A DNA stretch of 64,000 bases from an uncultured Paracoccaceae bacterium (lineage in GTDB: Bacteria > Pseudomonadota > Alphaproteobacteria > Rhodobacterales > Rhodobacteraceae). The notes under the pieces were generated by a model. The model was not told where the DNA came from. It worked only from the letters and a program-made list of their open reading frames with translations, and ran no database searches. Positions 53,437 through 63,628 of this stretch are shown here, piece after piece; the first letter of the stretch is position 1, and every line of letters starts with the position of its first letter. The translations under genes were made by a program, and so were the position numbers. The DNA is taken from contig CANMMF010000005.1 in assembly GCA_947498985.1 (NCBI GenBank), forward strand, positions 310,001 through 374,000. The letters are read 5' to 3'.

Positions 53437-54595
53437 CCGCCGCCTCGTTTGCACCGGCGCGATGGGCCTGAATCTTGCCCGCCGCCCAAGAGTGGAAGCA
53501 ATGTGTGGGGCTGTCCATCGCCGGGCTGAAACGCCCGCCGTCAAAGCCCATCGCGTGCCGGCCCCGCTGCATGCCCTCGACCACGAAGATATCCTCTTCG
53601 AAGACGGTCTTCCAGAGCTGGCCGTTACGCTGCCGCAAGCCGCCATCGGTGTCGGGGCGCGCGTAATAGAGGTGGATCTGCTCGGAGGTGCGCTCCGGCC
53701 CGTCGGGGATCAGCACGATGGCAAAGGCATGGTCGCGATGCACGCCAAGCAGCACATTGGGATAGACCGCGATATATTCCGCGGCCTTGTCCCACTGGCT
53801 GCCCAGCCCTTCGAAATCCGGAAAGCGCTGCCCGCTTTCGCCGCTCAGCTGACGATAGACCAGCGTGCCTTGTCCCGAAAACGCGCCCGGTGCCTCGATG
53901 TTGTAGTGATCCTCCAGGCGCGAATAGCTGTTGAGGCCGGGATGCACCCAGGGAAGGTGGTAGCTTTCGCAGTAATTCTCGACGGCGAGCTTCCAGTTGC
54001 TGTCCACGTCGAGCGTCAGCCGGTTTTCCGGCCCGCCGTGATAAAGCGGCTGGTCGAACGCCGCCCAGCGCTCGATCACCTCGGCCATGGCGTCCTCGAA
54101 GGGTGGCGCGTCGCCGGTGACGTTGACCCAGACCACGTCGCGCCAGATATGGCTGCGGACCTCGATCAGGCCAAGTGTCGCGCGGTCGATGGCGTCATGG
54201 GTGTTGTGGCCGGGCCCGCCCACATGCGGGGTCGAGACCAGCTTGCCGTCGCTGCCGTAGCACCAGGAATGGTAGGGGCAGCGGATCGCGCCTTCGATCC
54301 TGCGTGGCGCGTCCACAAGGATCATGCCGCGGTGGCGGCAGATGTTCTGGAACACCCGCACCGTGCCGTCGCGCCCATGCAGGAGCAAGAGCGGCATGCC
54401 GAAAAAGGTGATCGGTCTGGCGTCACCCGGTGTCGGCACATCCGCGGCCACCGCCAGCCCGGCCCATTGCGAAAAGATCAGCGCGTCACGCTCTTCGGCA
54501 TAGATGGCCGGGTCGACATAATGGGCGTTGGGCAGGCCGTTTGCGGTCTCGACCGGGCGGCAGACGCCGGAGAGGTCTGTTGCGTCTTTGGGCAT
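53417..54595 (-). CDS. Rieske non-haem iron oxygenase, alpha subunit
   Basis: A 392-residue ring-hydroxylase-type oxygenase. The Rieske [2Fe-2S] ligands are Cys86/His88 (NICRHRG) and Cys106/His109 (RCPYHSWCYG). The mononuclear iron site starts at NYCESYHLPWVHP (His213 and His218). ATG 54595 is chosen over GTG 54601 because GAGGAG is eight bases upstream of it. The overall sequence (NRLTLDVDSNWKLAVENYCE) resembles oxygenases that act on quaternary amines such as glycine betaine, stachydrine or carnitine, but also aromatic types; the substrate is open. No reductase gene is adjacent. Confidence 0.85.
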   Translation of the reverse strand: MPKDATDLSGVCRPVETANGLPNAHYVDPAIYAEERDALIFSQWAGLAVAADVPTPGDARPITFFGMPLLLLHGRDGTVRVFQNICRHRGMILVDAPRRIEGAIRCPYHSWCYGSDGKLVSTPHVGGPGHNTHDAIDRATLGLIEVRSHIWRDVVWVNVTGDAPPFEDAMAEVIERWAAFDQPLYHGGPENRLTLDVDSNWKLAVENYCESYHLPWVHPGLNSYSRLEDHYNIEAPGAFSGQGTLVYRQLSGESGQRFPDFEGLGSQWDKAAEYIAVYPNVLLGVHRDHAFAIVLIPDGPERTSEQIHLYYARPDTDGGLRQRNGQLWKTVFEEDIFVVEGMQRGRHAMGFDGGRFSPAMDSPTHCFHSWAAGKIQAHRAGANEAADGGGSA

Positions 54596-54708
54596 GGGCA
54601 CGTCTCCTCGCTGCGGGGGTGCCTTGTGCCTAACACCAGGACCGACGGGCCCGCGCGATGGATCGCGACATCACCGGCCGTCGAGCGACATCTGGAACGC
54701 CCGCCGGA

Positions 54709-55530
54709 TCAGGAGAAATCCTGCTCGACCTTGAGCAGATTGCGGTGGAAGGGGGCCAGATCGTCTTCGCCGCAGAAGCCCGCGCTGCGGGCGACCTTGA
54801 AGATCTTCGAGGTGTCCCTGTCGAGATATTCATAGAGCAGGCGTTCCACCCGGCGCCCGGCCACGTTCTCGCGCACCGTGCGGGTGACATAGCCGACCCA
54901 GAAATTGTTCTCGAACGAGGGGATGCGCGCGAGGTAGTTGAACGAGGCCGTGGCCGCCCCCCGGCGGCTGACCAGAGCGGCGATCCCGTCTTCCTGCGGC
55001 AGCACCGCGCCACGAAATTCGCGGGTGTCGGGATCGGTCGGCAGACCTTGGGTTTGCATCGCCTCACGGGCCTCGAAGCCACGTAAAAAGACATTGCCAT
55101 CTTCGCGAAACACGTAAATCAGGCCTTGCACAAATCGCGCATCGTCCATGAAGCTGCGCCGGATGAACCGGTAAAACCCGTTCGGGAAATCGTTTTCGGA
55201 GAGTCGGCGGATATCGGTTCCGACAAAATCCGCAACCGCAGGGTGATTGAGCAGCCCGACCTTCGACGAGGAGATCAGCTCCACCGGTTCCAGCAGAATG
55301 CGCGCGTCGACGCCGAAATACGTGCAGATCCGGTGCAGAACATCCGGACGCGGAAAGCTTTCGCCGGCGAGATAGCGATTATATTGCGTGCGGTTGATTC
55401 CCAAGTCGCGGCAAAGCGCTGATATTGAAGCGGCTCTTTGGGACAGCTGCCGAAGGTTGGCGCCGAGCATACTGCGCAGCTCGGCCGGGCTTGGCCTGCG
55501 CGTCTGGGAGGAGAAGGTCTCCGGTGACAT
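54709..55530 (-). CDS. XRE-family transcriptional regulator
   Basis: A 273-residue protein. The N-terminal helix-turn-helix is at about residues 22-80 (LRQLSQRAASISALCRDLGI, NRTQYNRYLAGESFPRPDVL). A 190-residue C-terminal domain of unknown type follows (FYRFIRRSFMDDARFVQGLI, NYLARIPSFENNFWVGYVTR). Such long XRE regulators sense a ligand or stress; none is evident here. It lies upstream of the Rieske gene in the same direction, separated by 114 bases, so it may control that gene. The upstream gap to the CSD-like gene (225 bases) is AT-rich. Confidence 0.8.
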   Translation of the reverse strand: MSPETFSSQTRRPSPAELRSMLGANLRQLSQRAASISALCRDLGINRTQYNRYLAGESFPRPDVLHRICTYFGVDARILLEPVELISSSKVGLLNHPAVADFVGTDIRRLSENDFPNGFYRFIRRSFMDDARFVQGLIYVFREDGNVFLRGFEAREAMQTQGLPTDPDTREFRGAVLPQEDGIAALVSRRGAATASFNYLARIPSFENNFWVGYVTRTVRENVAGRRVERLLYEYLDRDTSKIFKVARSAGFCGEDDLAPFHRNLLKVEQDFS

Positions 55531-55755
55531 GGCTTCTTTCGCTTTTTAGTTGTATTTACTGTAATTTCACAGCCTATGGATACAGCCGTCACTTGTATGA
55601 ACACGTTCTGATGCGAATTAGCGTCAGGCCTGATGCGCATCGGCGACAACCCTGCAAATTCACGACACAAAAATCAAGAGATAGACGCGGTAAAAAACAT
55701 GTCGTGGTGTTGTTGTTTCAATCACCCTGACAGAGCAGCAACCAGTGAGTGCGTT

Positions 55756-56109
55756 ATGGAAGATCGGATGTTCGGGGTTGTTCTTTGGGCTGACGCCAGT
55801 GAGTCAAAGGCCGTGATCTGGTGCGAGGATCAGGGCAATCTGGCTTACTACACCGCTGGCGAGCAAAACGTTCACCAGGGCGTGTCGCTGGACGCGGGCG
55901 ACCTTATCCAATTTGATGTGCAGGAGAATGCCGACTTTCGGCGTGCGCAAAACCCCAAGCGCGTCGGTGCAGGTTATGCTCCGGATCTTGCACAGGATCT
56001 GCGTCGCCAGTCCCATGCACCCGCAACCCACCCCGCGCGCTGCTCGGTGGCTGCCGTTAACGACACGCCGGGGGATAATATAGTGCCATTTCCCCGGCGT
56101 GCGCGCTGA
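55756..56109 (+). CDS. Cold-shock-domain-like small protein
   Basis: A 117-residue protein: MFGVVLWADASESKAVIWCE, DQGNLAYYTAGEQNV and LDAGDLIQFDVQENADFRRA form a five-strand OB/cold-shock-like pattern with a modified RNA-binding face (the usual KGFGFI reads KAVIWCE). The C-terminal 45 residues are Arg/Pro/Ala-rich. I recall similar proteins as a Rhodobacterales family. An ATG further upstream (55633) is in frame but its extension is cysteine-rich and unlikely. Nucleic-acid binding is inferred from fold only. Confidence 0.68.
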   Translation: MEDRMFGVVLWADASESKAVIWCEDQGNLAYYTAGEQNVHQGVSLDAGDLIQFDVQENADFRRAQNPKRVGAGYAPDLAQDLRRQSHAPATHPARCSVAAVNDTPGDNIVPFPRRAR

Positions 56110-56150
56110 CGCCATATAAAGGCACGATCACACACCGAACCAACAAAAAA

Positions 56151-56172
56151 ACGGGCGCCCTGGGGCGCCCGT
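56151..56172. terminator. Bidirectional intrinsic terminator
   Basis: ACGGGCGCC (56151-56159), loop CTGG, GGCGCCCGT (56164-56172), with a run of A before it and T after it. It therefore works for the plus-strand CSD-like gene and for ilvN arriving on the minus strand. It is the clearest intrinsic terminator in the window. Confidence 0.9.
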
Positions 56173-56207
56173 TTTTCGTATGCTCCGACCCGCGGGGTCA
56201 GCGCGGC

Positions 56208-56768
56208 TCACGCACCGCGGGACAGGGCCGCGACACCGGTGCGGGCAATCTCCAGAAGGCCCAGCGGGCGCATGAGTTCGGCAAACGCGTCGATCTTGTC
56301 GGACGGGCCGGTGATCTGGAAGACAAAGCTTTCCAGCGTGCTGTCGACCACATTTGCGCGGAAGATATCCGCAAGCCGCAGCGCCTCGACCCGCTTGTCC
56401 CCGGCGCCCGCCACCTTGATCAGGGCCAGCTCGCGCTCGACCGAGCGTCCCTCGACGGTCAGGTCATGCACGTCATGCACCGGCACGATCCGTCCCAGCT
56501 GCGCCTTGATCTGCTCGATCACCTGCGGCGTGCCGGTTGTCACGATGGTGATGCGGCTCAGATGGCCTTCGTGATCGACCTCGGCCACGGTCAGGCTGTC
56601 GATATTGTAGCCGCGTCCCGAGAAGAGCCCGATCACCCGCGCCAGCACACCCGGCTCGTTTTCCACCAGCACCGCAAGCGTGTGGGTTTCCTGCACGTCC
56701 GAGAAGGTCGGGCGCAGGTTATAGGCGGAGTGCTTGTTCGAACCCTTCTTGATCTTCAGGGGGGACAT
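56208..56768 (-). CDS. ilvN: Acetolactate synthase small (regulatory) subunit
   Basis: A 186-residue regulatory subunit. An ACT domain at residues 25-100 (THTLAVLVENEPGVLARVIG, FSGRGYNIDSLTVAEVD) binds valine for feedback inhibition, and the C-terminal part (ELALIKVAGAGDKRVEALRL, DSTLESFVFQITGPSDKIDA) is the second ACT-like domain. The start is 56768 (MSPLKIKKGSNKHSAYNLRP) as in close relatives. It is not adjacent to ilvB: a hybrid kinase gene on the other strand stands between them, so ilvN must have its own promoter in 56769-56946. Confidence 0.95.
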   Translation of the reverse strand: MSPLKIKKGSNKHSAYNLRPTFSDVQETHTLAVLVENEPGVLARVIGLFSGRGYNIDSLTVAEVDHEGHLSRITIVTTGTPQVIEQIKAQLGRIVPVHDVHDLTVEGRSVERELALIKVAGAGDKRVEALRLADIFRANVVDSTLESFVFQITGPSDKIDAFAELMRPLGLLEIARTGVAALSRGA

Positions 56769-56946
56769 GGGATGGCTCCTGGTCGACTGAATACTGGCGC
56801 AGAGACGTAACGCGGATTGCCGGCGATGGCCAGAGAGCACACGGCGTCCACGCGCGATTCTTGCGGTTTTACGTGGGATTAATCCTCGATGCGGTATCAC
56901 CGCTGCAAGCCGCTTCAACTGCCCTGTCAGGATTGGCGCCTAAATC

Positions 56947-58977
<2,031 letters not shown>

Positions 58978-59080
58978 AGCGCCAGACGAAACACCTGATA
59001 CATCGCGTATCACATAACGCGTTGAAATCCCTGATTTCAGGCAGCGTTACGTGATGCAGGATTTCTGCATGGCGCTTTGG
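58978..59080 (-). repeat. 73-bp dispersed repeat, copy 2, with an adjoining inverted partial copy
   Basis: The reverse complement of 58978-59050 matches 39409-39481. From about 59032 to 59080 the plus strand carries a weaker second copy (GATTTCAGGCAGCGTTACG, then GGCGCTTTGGGC), so the two lie back to back. Small perfect dyads occur: TGAAATC-CCT-GATTTCA (59022-59038) and ATGCAG-GATTT-CTGCAT (59055-59071). It starts one base after the kinase stop. The rest of the 484-base gap (59081-59400) shows nothing recognisable. Confidence 0.75.
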
Positions 59081-59402
59081 GCACCGGGCGACCGGAAGCG
59101 CCGGAGTGTCGCTTGCGCCTGTAGGCATTATGATGCCATGCCTTCGATAAAGCGCATCGGGAGTGCGTCGGGCAGGTTCAAGGTCTTTCCGGGGCCGGAT
59201 GTCGCCGTTAAAGCAACCGGCAATCCGCATCTGCATCGACAACCCCGCGCGGATCCGTCCGGCTGAAGGACGGTCCGGACCAGCGGTGAAACCGGGCACA
59301 GATCGCGGCACCGGCCACCGCGATGCACCGTAAGTGATGTCCGCGCAGATCCGGCCAGTTTCTCACCCCCGCGCAAGCGCCCTGACACGCCCTGAGACGA
59401 CA

Positions 59403-59436
59403 AAAGAAAAACCCCGCCGCAGGATCTGCGACGGGG
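59403..59436 (-). terminator. Intrinsic terminator of ilvB
   Basis: On the minus strand CCCCGTCGCAG-ATC-CTGCGGCGGGG forms an 11-bp stem with one mismatch, followed by a T-rich tail (59411-59403). It starts 25 bases past the ilvB stop at 59461. Confidence 0.85.
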
Positions 59437-59460
59437 CCATGTTCTGGAGATTGTCTGACC

Positions 59461-61215
59461 TCAGACCATCACCGCGCCCTTGGCGCCGATCGCATCCTTG
59501 GTGGAGGCCTCGCCGAGCAGCATCTTGTTATGCGGCTCGCCCGACGGGATCATCGGGAAGCAGTTTTCGTGCTTTTCCACCAGGCAGTCGAAGATCACCG
59601 GCCCGTCATATTCGATCATCTCCATGATCGCATCGTCGAGATCGGCGGGATCCTTGCAGAGGATCCCCTTGGCACCAAAGGCCTCGGCGAGCTTGACGAA
59701 ATCGGGCAGCGCCTCGGACCACGAATGCGAGTAACGCTCGCCATGCAGCAATTCCTGCCATTGCCGCACCATGCCGAGCCGCTCGTTGTTGAGAATGAAC
59801 TGCTTCACCGGCAGGCGGTATTGCACTGCGGTGCCCATCTCCTGCATGTTCATCAGCCAGGACGCCTCTCCGGCGACGTTGATCACCAGCGCGTCGCGAT
59901 GCGCCATCTGCACGCCAATGGAGGCAGGAAAGCCGTAGCCCATGGTGCCCAGCCCGCCGGAGGTCATCCAGCGGTTGGGATCCTCGAAGCCCAGATATTG
60001 CGCGGCCCACATCTGATGCTGGCCGACCTCGGTGCAGATATAGCGGTCATGGCCCTTGGTCAGCTCCTCGAGCCTGCTCAGCGCGTGCTGCGGCTTGATC
60101 GACGTCTCCGACGGCTTGAAGCTCAGGCAATCGACCTTGCGCCACTCGGTGATCTGACCCCACCATTTCGACACTGCCTCGCGGTCGAGCTTGCGCCCGC
60201 GCGATTTCCAGACCCGCAGCACGTCCTCGAGAACATGGGCGACATCGCCGATGATCGGGAAATCGGTCTTGACCACCTTGTTGATCGAGCTGGGATCGAT
60301 GTCGATATGCGCCTTTTTCGAATGCGGGCTGAATGCGTCGATGCGCCCGGTGATCCGGTCGTCGAACCGCGCGCCGACATTGATCATCAGATCGCAGCCA
60401 TGCATCGCGAGATTGGCCTCGTAAAGCCCATGCATGCCGAGCATGCCCAGCCACGCCTTGCCGGAGGCGGGATAGGCGCCCAGACCCATCAGCGTCGAGG
60501 TGATCGGAAAGCCCGTGGCCTCGACCAGCTCGCGCAGCAATTGCGACGCGGCGGGGCCCGAGTTGATCACGCCGCCGCCAGTATAGAAGACCGGACGCTT
60601 TGCGTTTTCGATGGCCTCGACCAGCGCCTCGATCATCTCCGGATCACCCTTGACCTGCGGCTGGTAATGCCGCGTGCTGGCCTTGGGTTTGGGCTGATAC
60701 TCGGCGCTGGCGAACTGCACATCCTTGGGAATGTCGACCAGCACCGGACCGGGCCGGCCGGACAGCGCCACATGGAACGCCTCGTGAATGACCGCAGACA
60801 GCCGGTCGGTTTCCTTCACCAGCCAGTTGTGTTTGGTGCAGGGCCGCGTGATGCCAACGGTGTCGGCCTCCTGAAAGGCGTCAGAGCCGATCATGAAAGT
60901 CGGCACCTGGCCGGTCAGCACGACAATCGGGATCGAATCCATCAGCGCATCGGTGAGCCCGGTGACCGCGTTGGTCGCCCCGGGGCCCGAGGTCACAAGC
61001 ACCACACCCGGCTTGCCGGTGGCGCGCGCATAGCCTTCGGCGGCATGCACCGCGCCCTGTTCGTGGCGGACCAGAATGTGCTGGATGTCGTTTTGCTGAA
61101 AGACCTCGTCGTAGATCGGTAGAACCGCGCCGCCCGGGTAGCCGAATACCGTGTCCACACCCTGATCCTTCAGGGCCTGAACCACCATTTTTGCTCCGGT
61201 CATCTGACGTGTCAT
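59461..61215 (-). CDS. ilvB: Acetolactate synthase large (catalytic) subunit
   Basis: A 584-residue thiamine-diphosphate enzyme, the first common step of valine, leucine and isoleucine synthesis. Catalytic Glu52 lies in ILVRHEQGAVHAAEGYARAT; GPGATNAVTGL, LTGQVP and the FAD region follow. The ThDP-metal motif, normally G-D-G/A, here reads VAGEASWLMNMQEM with Glu450, then the terminal NN of FILNNERLGM. I believe this Glu is a lineage feature, not damage, because all else is intact. The start is ATG 61215; a second Met is at codon 5. Upstream lies a complete leader-peptide attenuator. Confidence 0.95.
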   Translation of the reverse strand: MTRQMTGAKMVVQALKDQGVDTVFGYPGGAVLPIYDEVFQQNDIQHILVRHEQGAVHAAEGYARATGKPGVVLVTSGPGATNAVTGLTDALMDSIPIVVLTGQVPTFMIGSDAFQEADTVGITRPCTKHNWLVKETDRLSAVIHEAFHVALSGRPGPVLVDIPKDVQFASAEYQPKPKASTRHYQPQVKGDPEMIEALVEAIENAKRPVFYTGGGVINSGPAASQLLRELVEATGFPITSTLMGLGAYPASGKAWLGMLGMHGLYEANLAMHGCDLMINVGARFDDRITGRIDAFSPHSKKAHIDIDPSSINKVVKTDFPIIGDVAHVLEDVLRVWKSRGRKLDREAVSKWWGQITEWRKVDCLSFKPSETSIKPQHALSRLEELTKGHDRYICTEVGQHQMWAAQYLGFEDPNRWMTSGGLGTMGYGFPASIGVQMAHRDALVINVAGEASWLMNMQEMGTAVQYRLPVKQFILNNERLGMVRQWQELLHGERYSHSWSEALPDFVKLAEAFGAKGILCKDPADLDDAIMEMIEYDGPVIFDCLVEKHENCFPMIPSGEPHNKMLLGEASTKDAIGAKGAVMV

Positions 61216-61270
61216 CGCTCTACTCCGGTTTCGACACTACGTTTTTTGCATCTCAGGGATCTGCGGGCAT

Positions 61271-61299
61271 AAAAAAAGCCCCCGGCATCTGTCGGGGGC
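61271..61299 (-). terminator. Attenuator terminator of ilvB
   Basis: In the leader RNA GCCCCCG (61299-61293) pairs with CGGGGGC (61284-61278), followed by seven U (61277-61271). It lies 56 bases before the ilvB ATG, so it ends transcription early unless the overlapping antiterminator forms. Confidence 0.88.
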
Positions 61300-61342
61300 G
61301 CATGGGGTCCTGTTCAGGGTGTCCGTTACCGGCCCATGCGCC
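61297..61342 (-). promoter_or_regulatory. Antiterminator pairing of the ilvB leader
   Basis: In the leader RNA GGCGCATGGG (61342-61333), inside the last codons of the leader peptide, pairs perfectly with CCCATGCGCC (61306-61297). The second segment overlaps the 5' arm of the terminator, so the two structures exclude each other. A ribosome stalled at the Leu-Leu-Val-Ile-Val codons leaves the first segment free and would favour antitermination. Confidence 0.82.
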
Positions 61343-61373
61343 ATGTTCCTACAATTACCAGAAGGGTGTCCAT
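61326..61373 (-). CDS. ilvB leader peptide
   Basis: ATG 61373 to TAA 61326 encodes the 15-residue peptide MDTLLVIVGTWRMGR. Codons 4-8 are Leu-Leu-Val-Ile-Val, the three end-product amino acids of the pathway. AAGGAGA stands eight bases upstream. Position, composition and the antiterminator/terminator pairings behind it are those of a classical branched-chain amino-acid attenuator. It is too short for ordinary ORF calling. Confidence 0.88.
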   Translation of the reverse strand: MDTLLVIVGTWRMGR

Positions 61374-61402
61374 TGCCGCGTCTCCTTGATACGCGCGGGG
61401 AC

Positions 61403-61429
61403 ATTATGAGCGCTCGCCAGGCCCGTCAA
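61403..61429 (-). promoter_or_regulatory. Candidate ilvB promoter
   Basis: On the minus strand TTGACG (61429-61424) and CATAAT (61408-61403) are separated by 15 bases, somewhat short of the ideal 17. Transcription would begin about 25 bases before the leader-peptide ATG, which fits the short 5' end expected of an attenuator. Confidence 0.5.
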
Positions 61430-61494
61430 CCGTGCAGTTGCAAAAAATGTTGTCTGGGAGGCCGGATTTCTTTGCAAATATTTCGCGCGTGTCC

Positions 61495-61504
61495 GGGGGG
61501 GGGG
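61495..61504 (+). repeat. Run of ten G
   Basis: A G10 homopolymer, 129 bases before the ATG of the Memo-AMMECR1 gene, the longest single-base run I noticed. It lies inside a longer open frame (61319 onward) that continues into that gene, so a change in length would shift that frame. The rest of 61430-61633 shows no recognisable site. Confidence 0.9.
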
Positions 61505-61633
61505 CGCGAAGGAGAAGGTAGATCCGGTGCAAAACGCGGCAAAAGCGGCAAAACCACCATTCGCGCTCCCCATTATTGCCCAACTGCCGGGCGACGCTGC
61601 GGGACCCGAGACGAGATCCGTGACAGCGACCCC

Positions 61634-63025
61634 ATGGCCCGACGCGAGACGCAACTGGCAGGCAAATTCTTTCCCGAAGAGGGCGCGGCGCTGGCCGGGG
61701 CCGTCAAGACCCTTGCGCAAACCGCAGCCCCCCTTGCCACGCTCTTTCCGGCCACGCCGCGCGCGGTGATCGCACCGCATGCGGGCTTCGCATTTTCCGG
61801 CGCGCTGAGTGCGGCGGCCTGGGCCACAACCGCGCAGGCCGCCCCGGCGCGGATCGTGATCCTGTCGCCGTCGCATCATGTGGCCTTCGACGGGCTGGCC
61901 GTGCCCACCGGACATGACGTTGTGAGCCTGCCGGGCAAGCGCGTGCAGATCGACCGCGCGGCCTGTCAGGCGCTGATCCGCGCGGGCCACGCGCATGGCC
62001 GCGACGTGGTGTTCGAGGCTGAGCATGGCATCGACGTGCAACTGCCCTTTGCCCGGCATTACCACCCGAAAGTGCCCGTGCTGCCGATGGTCATCGGCCA
62101 TGCCAGCGCAGGCCAGGTGGCCGCCGCAATCGATCGGCTCATGCGCATCAAGGGAGAGACGCTCTTTGTGCTGTCGAGCGATCTCAGCCACTTTCTGCCC
62201 CGCGCGCAGGCGGCACGGATCGACGGGCAGACCGCCGGGCTGATCGAGACCGGGCAGGGCGGTCGGCTGACCCCGGCGCATGCCTGCGGGGCGCGCGCGA
62301 TTTCGGGCTGGTTTGCCTCGGCCACCGGTGCCGCCTGCCGCGTGATGCGGCTGGGGCAGGGCAATTCGCTGCGCGGCGGTGGCGATCCCGGCGGCGTGGT
62401 CGGGTATGGCGCCTGGGCGCTCTTTGACGAGGCAGCCGATGTGCTGCCGCAGCGGTTGCGGCAGGAATTGCTGCGCGTGGCCCGGCAGGCCCTGGCGTCG
62501 CAGATGACGCGCGGCGCCAGCCCTCGGCTCGATCTGTCGAGCTTTGCCACCCCGCAACGCAGCGTGATGGCCAGTTTCGTGAGCCTGGAGAGCGGCGGGT
62601 TCTTGCGGGGCTGCATGGGCTCGATGGCGCCGCACCGGCCGCTGGTGAGCGATGTCATGGCCAACGCCGTGCTGGCGGGCTTCGGCGACACGCGGTTCAA
62701 CCCGCTGACCGCGCCGGAGCTGGAGCGGATCGAGATCGGCGTCTCGCTGCTCACCCGGCCGCGCGCGCTGGAGGTGGACAGCGAGGCTGCGGCCTGCGCC
62801 GCGCTGGTGCCCGGCAAGACCGGCCTCATCCTCAGCGAAGGCGACCGGCGCGCATTGTTTCTGCCCTCGGTCTGGCAGAAGACCGGTGGCGCGCGGAACT
62901 TCCTCAGGGCGCTCAAACAGAAGGCCGGGATCGCGGCGGATCACTGGAGCGGGGACATCCGCCTGCAGGTTTTTCGCACCGAAAGCTTTGGCGAAACGCA
63001 GCACGCAGACCGCGCCATCGCCTGA
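61634..63025 (+). CDS. AmmeMemoRadiSam system protein: Memo-AMMECR1 fusion
   Basis: A 463-residue fusion. Residues 1-270 are a Memo-type domain (AVIAPHAGFAFSGALS, LSPSHHVAFDG, EHGIDVQLPF and SSDLSHF hold the metal-like His/Asp set). Residues 285-455 are AMMECR1 (PQRSVMASFVSLESGGFLRG, then CMGSMAPHRPLVSDV, LTAPELERIEIGVSLL). The AmmeMemoRadiSam proteins A and B are usually encoded beside a radical-SAM partner (AmrS), which I do not see in this window. The pathway is undefined but probably modifies a small molecule or RNA (family-level inference). ATG 61634 has a weak ribosome site. Confidence 0.87.
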   Translation: MARRETQLAGKFFPEEGAALAGAVKTLAQTAAPLATLFPATPRAVIAPHAGFAFSGALSAAAWATTAQAAPARIVILSPSHHVAFDGLAVPTGHDVVSLPGKRVQIDRAACQALIRAGHAHGRDVVFEAEHGIDVQLPFARHYHPKVPVLPMVIGHASAGQVAAAIDRLMRIKGETLFVLSSDLSHFLPRAQAARIDGQTAGLIETGQGGRLTPAHACGARAISGWFASATGAACRVMRLGQGNSLRGGGDPGGVVGYGAWALFDEAADVLPQRLRQELLRVARQALASQMTRGASPRLDLSSFATPQRSVMASFVSLESGGFLRGCMGSMAPHRPLVSDVMANAVLAGFGDTRFNPLTAPELERIEIGVSLLTRPRALEVDSEAAACAALVPGKTGLILSEGDRRALFLPSVWQKTGGARNFLRALKQKAGIAADHWSGDIRLQVFRTESFGETQHADRAIA

Positions 63026-63150
63026 CACGCCTGCGCGCATTCCCGCCGAATGAACACCGGCTGCGCGCCTGCGCACAAGCGACCCGCTTGCCCTTGCGTC
63101 AGATCTCGTGCAATCTGAACCATACAGTTCAGTTCAGGAGGGGAATCCCG

Positions 63151-63537
63151 ATGCTGCGCACACATAGATTCCGCGATTTCAACCTCGCCAAAGCCGTCTC
63201 GCTCATGGCGCTCATTCTTCTGGGGCTCTGCGCCTCGCAGGTCTCCGCAACGCCGGAGAAACCCGGCGCGCGGGATCCGGAGCATCGCGCATTTGTCCTG
63301 CAAGCCTATGATTTCAATCCGCAAACCGCGTTTCTGCCGGGCGGAGATCTTGCCGCCGACCGCGCGCTCGGCAGAGTCGAAAGCGCGTGGCGGATGCAGG
63401 GCGAGACGCTCTGCCCGTCGCCGCCATTCGGCATAAGCGGCTTTGCCTGCCCCCCGGTTGTGGCGGAGCCGGACGCGGTGCAACTGACAGGCCTGTCACA
63501 TGTGCTGACACCCGTCGCACGTGTCCGCCGACCCTGA
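63151..63537 (+). CDS. Small exported protein, FRDF-KA N-terminus
   Basis: A 128-residue protein with an unusual signal-type N-terminus (MLRTHRFRDFNLAKAVSLMA, then LILLGLCASQVSA) and a mature part with two cysteines and a run of Pro (ETLCPSPPFGISGFACPPVV). GGAGGGG precedes ATG 63151. The N-terminal FRDFxLxKA matches the next gene, so the two are probably distant paralogues sharing a targeting segment. I recognise no family. No catalytic motif is visible. Confidence 0.6.
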   Translation: MLRTHRFRDFNLAKAVSLMALILLGLCASQVSATPEKPGARDPEHRAFVLQAYDFNPQTAFLPGGDLAADRALGRVESAWRMQGETLCPSPPFGISGFACPPVVAEPDAVQLTGLSHVLTPVARVRRP

Positions 63538-63628
63538 ATTGCAACATTGGGACGCGGGTTCGTGATTTGTAAGAGAGCGGCCCGTCGGGCAATCTGAGCC
63601 CAGTCATTCAGACACGAGGGAGGGCGCC

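Noticed and set aside
61319-61633. An N-terminal extension of the Memo-AMMECR1 protein from ATG 61319 or 61406
   Set aside because: The extension is cysteine-rich, crosses the G10 run and overlaps the ilvB leader and promoter; the family N-terminus fits ATG 61634.
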